A model generated the notes under the pieces. That model made no database searches, was not told the origin of the DNA, and saw only the letters and a list, made by a program, of their open reading frames with translations. Source: Pseudomonadota bacterium (lineage in GTDB: Bacteria > Myxococcota_A > Polyangia > GCA-2747355). Taken from it: a stretch of 49,796 bases of DNA. Location of the stretch: positions 1-49,796 of the forward strand of contig JADJDT010000033.1 of NCBI GenBank assembly GCA_016702545.1. The letters are read 5' to 3'. A program made the position numbers and the translations under genes. Positions 45,465 to 49,796 of the stretch are shown piece by piece (within the stretch, counting starts at the first letter, position 1; the number at the start of each line of letters is the position of its first letter).

Positions 45465-46050
45465 ATGAGCCGCATCGCGATCCTCGGCGGGAGCTTCAAC
45501 CCGCCGCATCTCGGCCACCAGCTGATTTGCGCCTGGGCGCTCGGCACGGACCAGGCCGAGGCCGTGTGGCTGCTGCCGGTCTTCCGGCACGCCTTCGACA
45601 AGCCCCCTCGCCCCCTTCGAACATCGTGTAGCGATGTGCCACCTGACGGCCGCGCCCTTCGCGAGCGGCGCGATCGAGGTCTGCACGCTGGAGGCCGAGC
45701 TGCGCGCTCCCAGCCGCACCCTCGTCACCTTCCAGCACCTGATCGCACGGCACCCGCAGCACGCCTTCAGCCTGGTGGTCGGCGCCGACGTGCTGAGCCA
45801 GACCCCGGACTGGTACCGCTTCGACGAGCTCGAGCGGTTGGTACCGCTCGTCGTCGTCGGTCGCGCGGGCCATTCGGCCACGGGCGCAGGCCTGCCGCTG
45901 GCGACCGTCAGCTCCACGGAGGTGCGGTGGCGACTGGCGCACGGGTTGGCGGTCGATCACTTGGTCCCGCGCGCGGTCTGTGACTACATTCGCCAGCATC
46001 GGCTCTTCGGCGACCCCGGTCGCGAGGCCCACCGAACGCCGCCGGCCTGA
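45465..46050 (+). CDS. nadD: Nicotinate-nucleotide adenylyltransferase, one frameshift
   Basis: NadD makes deamido-NAD from nicotinate mononucleotide and ATP. The start has the nucleotidyltransferase signature GGSFNPPHLGHQL; the rest is in another frame and reads MCHLTAAPF...EVCTLEAEL, FSLVVGADVLSQTPDWYRFDELERLVPLVVVGRAGH, SSTEVRWRLAHG and CDYIRQHRLF. The frames meet in a run of five C (45603-45607): removing one C gives DKPLAPFEHRVAMCHLT, the family pattern. Together they make a protein of about 194 residues, the usual length. As NAD synthesis is normally essential, a sequencing error is more likely than a dead gene. Confidence 0.85.
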
Positions 46051-46080
46051 GGGCCGACCAGACGCACCGAATGAGTCAGC

Positions 46081-46109
46081 TTCCCAACAGCGGGTTCGTT
46101 CCTTATAAT
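46081..46109 (+). promoter_or_regulatory. Putative promoter of the Cys-rich lipoprotein gene
   Basis: A perfect TATAAT at 46104-46109 with TTCCCA (4 of 6) 17 bp upstream at 46081-46086. Perfect -10 boxes are rare in this GC-rich window. It leaves a leader of about 70 nt before the ATG at 46186. Confidence 0.55.
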
Positions 46110-46185
46110 GGTGGTCATTGTCTGAATGCGGTCCAGAGGATCCTCGTGTGGCGTGCCGCTCCAGCGGCGCGAAGGGGCAGCGACC

Positions 46186-48769
46186 ATGATGCACCGACCT
46201 GAGCTCGATTCCTCGGCGCCGCGCCTCAGCCTAGGATGCAGCGCCTGGCGCTCCCCGGCCGCGCTGCTCACGGCGCTGCTGCTCGGCGCCGTTCTGGCCG
46301 TTGATGGGGCGGGCTGCTCGAACGGCACCCTCGGCGGCGGGCGCGTCGACGCCGGTGCGGGAGCCGCCGATGCCACGCGACGCGACACCCGGCCGCCACT
46401 GCGCGACTCCAGCTTCCTGCCCGATCCGCGCTCGCCCGCCAGGACGACGGCGGCACCTGCGTGCCGAAATACACCGAGTGCGGCCAGCTGTGCGGCCCCG
46501 TCTACGACCGCTGCACGGGGCGCACGCTGCAGTGCGGGGGGTGCACGGCGAGCGGCAAGGTCTGCAACCTCGTCACCCACGAGTGCGTGACCCCGCTGAC
46601 CACGTGCATCCAGCTCGGCGCCGAGTGCGGCGAGCTGCGGAACACCTGCGGCCTCTTCGTCGACTGTGGCACCTGTCCGGCCGGCAAGATCTGCAACGCC
46701 GGCACGCACAGGTGCGAGGCCTGCCCGGCGAAGCTCAAGTGCGCCGATCTGGGCTTTGAATGCGGTGACGTCTGGCTCGGTTGCGGCGCCAAGACCAGCA
46801 CGACCAACTGCGGGAGCTGTCCCGCGAGCGAGACCTGCAACACCACGCTCCACGTCTGCGAGCCGCGCTGCACGCCGGCGCCCAAGGCCGAGATCTGTGC
46901 GGCGCGCGGGGCCGAGTGCGACCCCGTCTCCGATGGCTGCGGCGGGATGGTCAACTGCGGCGGCTGCCCCACGGGCCAGCAGTGCGGCATCAGCGGCCTC
47001 GGCAACCGCTGTTCCGCACCGCCTCCCTCCGTCAACTGCATCTCCTTCGGCTACGAGTGCCTGCTGCCGGGCGAGAAGCTCACCACCGCCTGCGGGGAGA
47101 CGGTGAGTTGCGGCACCTGCCCCAGCGGACAGGTCTGCCGCGCGAACCACAAGTGCGGACCACCTTGCACCCCCAAGAAATGCGACGTCGCCCGAGTACA
47201 CCGGCAAGTGCGGGCAGCAGCTCGACGACGGCTGCGGCGGCAAGCTGACGAGCTGCAACTGCGCCGGTGGCGGGGCGTGCTCGACCAGCGCCGCCGGCGT
47301 CGTCGGCACCTGCCTGGCGATCAAGACCTGCGCGAGCTATGTCGCCAACGGCGGGGTGGGGGACAAGTGCAGCGTGCTGGGTGCTGCGTCCAAGGCCTTC
47401 CCCAAGGGGGACGGCACCTTCCTCGCCTGCCTGTGCCGCGTCAGCAACGGGCTGGCCAAGAATAGCTGCGACGATTCCACACCGACGGACTCGCAGGCGG
47501 GCACCTGCAAATGCAATGCGAACAGCTGCAGCGACTGCACGCTCAGCGGCACCTCGAGCGGTTGCGGTGGCACCCTGAGCTGCGCGTGTACCGGCGCCAG
47601 CGAGTATTGCAACCAGAGTTTGAAGCGCTGCTGCGCCAGGGCGAGCTGCAGCAGCGGCGCAGCCGATGAGGTCTGCGGGTGGAAGACGGACGCCTGCGGC
47701 GCTGATCAGTTCTGCCCATGCCAGTCCCCCGGTACTTGCATCGTGCCGGCTGGCCTGGGCGGTCCGCGCCCCGTCGCCCTGGGCGAGCAGGGACAGTGCT
47801 GCGTCTTCGATCGCGGCGCTGCCTGCACCGCGGCGAGCGGGATCGGCCGCTGCCGTGGCACCAATCCCTGTGACGGCAGCGCCGTGGATTGCTGTCCCAG
47901 CGGCCAGGTGTGCCTCGGGGACAACACCACCTGCTGTCAGCCGCGCACCTGCGGAACCGGCCTGCCGGGCTATACGGGCACCGCGGGATCGCCCTGCGTC
48001 GTCGACAGCCGCGATGACACTTGCGGAGGCACCTTCGGTCCCTGTAACTGCATTGGGAACGCCGTCTGCTCAGTTGGCGGTCGTCGCGCGGTAGCCGGCG
48101 AGACCGGCACCTGCTGTGCCTCCGCCTCCCAGTGCACGGGCGCCGGTGGCCCCTGTCAGTCCACCAACACCTGCACCGGCGAGGTCAGCAACTGCTGCGG
48201 CAGCGGCCTCTTCTGTAACGCGGGTACGAGCCGCTGCGAGCGCGCGGCCACCTGTGGCGACTTCACCACGGGTCTTCCGGGCCAGCGCTGCAGCACCGTC
48301 GCCGACGCGCGCTTCCCGCGCGGCGACGGCAGCAACCTGACCTGTAACTGCACGACCAGCGGCAATCGCGACAACAACACCTGCGTGAGCGGCACCTGTC
48401 AGTGCAACGCGCGGACCTGCTCGCCGGGCGGCACCTTCGACTGCCGGCTCAACGCGCAAACCGACCGCTGTGCCGGCACCCTTAGCTGCGGTTGCGAGAG
48501 CGGGAAGGTCTGCAATCCCACCAACGGCCAGTGCTGCACCGCGCTGCAGTGTCCAGCGGGCGGCGTCGCGCGCGGGGGCACGCAAGCTGCAGAGCTGCGG
48601 CCAGGCGGAGATCTCCTGCGTCTGCTCGAACTCGTACGATCACTGCGACGCCACCACGAAGAAGTGCGGATGCACGCCGGATCTGTCGTGCGTCTATTCC
48701 GACGGTACGAAGAAGACCGGCGACCAGATACCGGACGGTTGCGGCGGCTTCATCAACTGCAGCGGCTAA
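46186..48769 (+). CDS. Large Cys-rich lipoprotein, three frame breaks
   Basis: About 860 residues when four frame segments are joined. It starts with lipobox DGAGC (Cys44) and an Asp/Ala-rich linker. Then come at least a dozen disulfide-rich modules of about 40 residues with a CGxxCG...C.GxC core, such as CGELRNTCGLFVDCGTCPAG, CDPVSDGCGGMVNCGGCPTG and CGETVSCGTCPSGQVC, and at the end CGGFINCSG. Breaks: one base lost near 46430-46446, one gained near 47191-47194, one gained in a run of five G at 48574-48578. The repeats continue smoothly across each break, so the original was one protein. Probably exported and surface-bound; function unknown. Confidence 0.7.
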
Positions 48770-48781
48770 TCCACTGCGGCA

Positions 48782-49796
48782 ATGGGAGGGACGGCTACGC
48801 ATGGTTCACGCGCACCAGAAAACCTCGCGCCGCACGCAGGCGGAGCCCTCGCGCTCGCCGCGCAGGGGGCCCTGGGGCTCTTCCTGCTGGCCACCGCTGC
48901 TTGTGGTGACGAGCTACCGCGGAGGCGACCCTTCGACGGCCGCGTGCTGGACGCCGCCGGCAGCGACGCCCGCGCGGACGCGCGCGTCGCGCGCGCCGAC
49001 GCCGACGCCGCCAGCGAGGCCTGCGCCACCAGCGCCCTGCCGATCGAGCTGCGGCCGCTCGACATGATGTTGGCGATCGACACCTCGGGATCGATGGACT
49101 ACCCTTGACCCGGACGATCCCGTCGGCGCCTCCACCAAGTGGCTGGCCGTCAGCGAGGCGATCAAAGCCTTCGTCGCGCAACCCGACTTCGCTGGACTGG
49201 GGGTCGGGCTGCAGTACTTCCCGCTGCTGCCGAGCGCCTGCGACGTGTCGCGCTACGTCGCGCCGGCCCAGGGCATCGCCAACCTTCCCGGCGCCGCCGC
49301 TGCCATTACGAGCTCCCTCGAGAAGCGCGGCCGCTCCGGCCTGACGCCGATCGTGCCGGTGCTCGAGGGCGTGACAGCCTACCTGCGCAAGTGGGCCACG
49401 GACCACCCCGATCGGCGCCCCATCATCGTGCTCGCCACCGACGGCGTGCCGGACACGAGCTGTCTCAACGACCGCCAGGGCGAGGGTGTCGTGGGCGGGC
49501 TGCCCAACACCTTGGCCAACGCGGTGGCCGTCGCCCGCGCGGCGGCGCGCGGCACGCCGAGCCTCTCGGTCTTCGTCGTCGGCGTGGGCAAGCAGCTCAC
49601 CGCCCTCAACGACATCGCAGCGGCGGGCGGCACCGGGCGCGCCGTGCTGGTCGACGCGGCCAAGGACCCCGAGAAGTCCTTCCTCGAGGCGCTGGCCGAC
49701 ATCCGCCGCCGGGCGGTGTTCTGCGAGCTCGACATCCCGGCCGAGAACCGGCCGCGGATCGACTTCGAGCGCGTCAAGCGTGCGGCTGAGCTACAG
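48782..49796 (+). CDS. VWA-domain lipoprotein, frameshifted, runs off the window
   Basis: It starts at the ATG at 48782, 12 bases after the previous stop; a lipobox-like ATAAC (Cys41) and an Asp/Ala-rich linker follow. A von Willebrand A domain begins with LAIDTSGSMDY, the DxSxS metal-binding motif. Here the frame stops (TGA at 49106), and an extra C near 49102-49104 would restore it: the next frame reads on as LDPDDPVGASTKWLAVSEAIKAFV...LATDGVPD...LSVFVVGVGKQLTALNDIAAAGGTG to the window end without a stop. An ATG at 48801 behind GGGAGGG is another possible start with a further frame change. Such VWA proteins bind Mg and partner proteins; the role here is unknown. Confidence 0.7.

Noticed and set aside
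45603..45607. Programmed frameshifting in nadD
   Set aside because: NadD is not known for it; there is no slippery heptamer with downstream structure, and an extra C in a run explains it more simply.

Overview
The window is GC-rich (by eye about 70%) bacterial chromosome, most like a Myxococcota/deltaproteobacterial genome. Reasons: several Hanks-type Ser/Thr kinases with one transmembrane helix, many Cys-rich or beta-propeller lipoproteins with Asp/Ala-rich linkers behind the lipobox, a sensor with a tail resembling the Myxococcus MXAN_5187 family, and TTGACA / TAGNNT-like promoters. No rRNA, tRNA or CRISPR array was seen. Ordinary housekeeping genes (purM, purN, rpsA, recO, ppdK, mutS, a class A PBP, nadD) alternate with lineage-specific envelope and signalling genes.

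Layout. 0-7 kb, plus strand: small ORF, radical SAM/SPASM enzyme, purM-purN, rpsA, AI-2E family permease. 7-10 kb: a minus-strand exported protein, then two overlapping Cys-rich lipoproteins. 10-11.7 kb: a decayed IS110-family element and a small foldback repeat. 11.7-17.3 kb, minus strand: a compact cluster of a degenerate class II amidotransferase-like protein, a membrane protein, a HEAT-like protein, a kinase that has lost its activation segment and a zinc-ribbon kinase. 17.6-20 kb: TPR lipoprotein, RodZ-like protein, recO. 20-28 kb: ppdK behind a long structured leader, overlapping two large lipoproteins. 28-29.4 kb: SPOR protein and a 357-bp MITE-like element holding the 3' remnant of a four-helix-bundle gene. 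29.4-34 kb: mutS, an M15-like protein, an exported unknown. 34-38 kb, minus strand: a membrane-anchored protein and a PBP1A-type synthase. 38-46 kb: alpha-helical lipoprotein, PilZ protein, a third kinase, a repeat-filled gap, a sensor, NamZ-like muramidase, nadD. 46-49.8 kb: a Cys-rich lipoprotein and a VWA lipoprotein that runs off the end.

Co-expression is suggested by ATGA, GTGA, TTGA and TAGTG overlaps: purM/purN; ppdK with both propeller lipoproteins; amidotransferase-like/membrane protein; small ORF/radical SAM. Cell-envelope themes recur (PBP1A, NamZ-like muramidase, M15 fold, SPOR, RodZ-like).

Reading frames are broken by single bases at several places (IS110 transposase, the 16.4-kb membrane protein, nadD, the Cys-rich gene three times, the VWA gene). 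Several lie in short C or G runs, so draft-sequence errors are likely, at least in nadD. The kinase at 13.5-15.2 kb is different: a whole block of domain is missing. The least explained items are the inverted-repeat element with the four-helix-bundle remnant, the hairpin family that contains gene stop codons, the ppdK leader, and the amidotransferase-like/kinase cluster. None is proven to be a new system from sequence alone.
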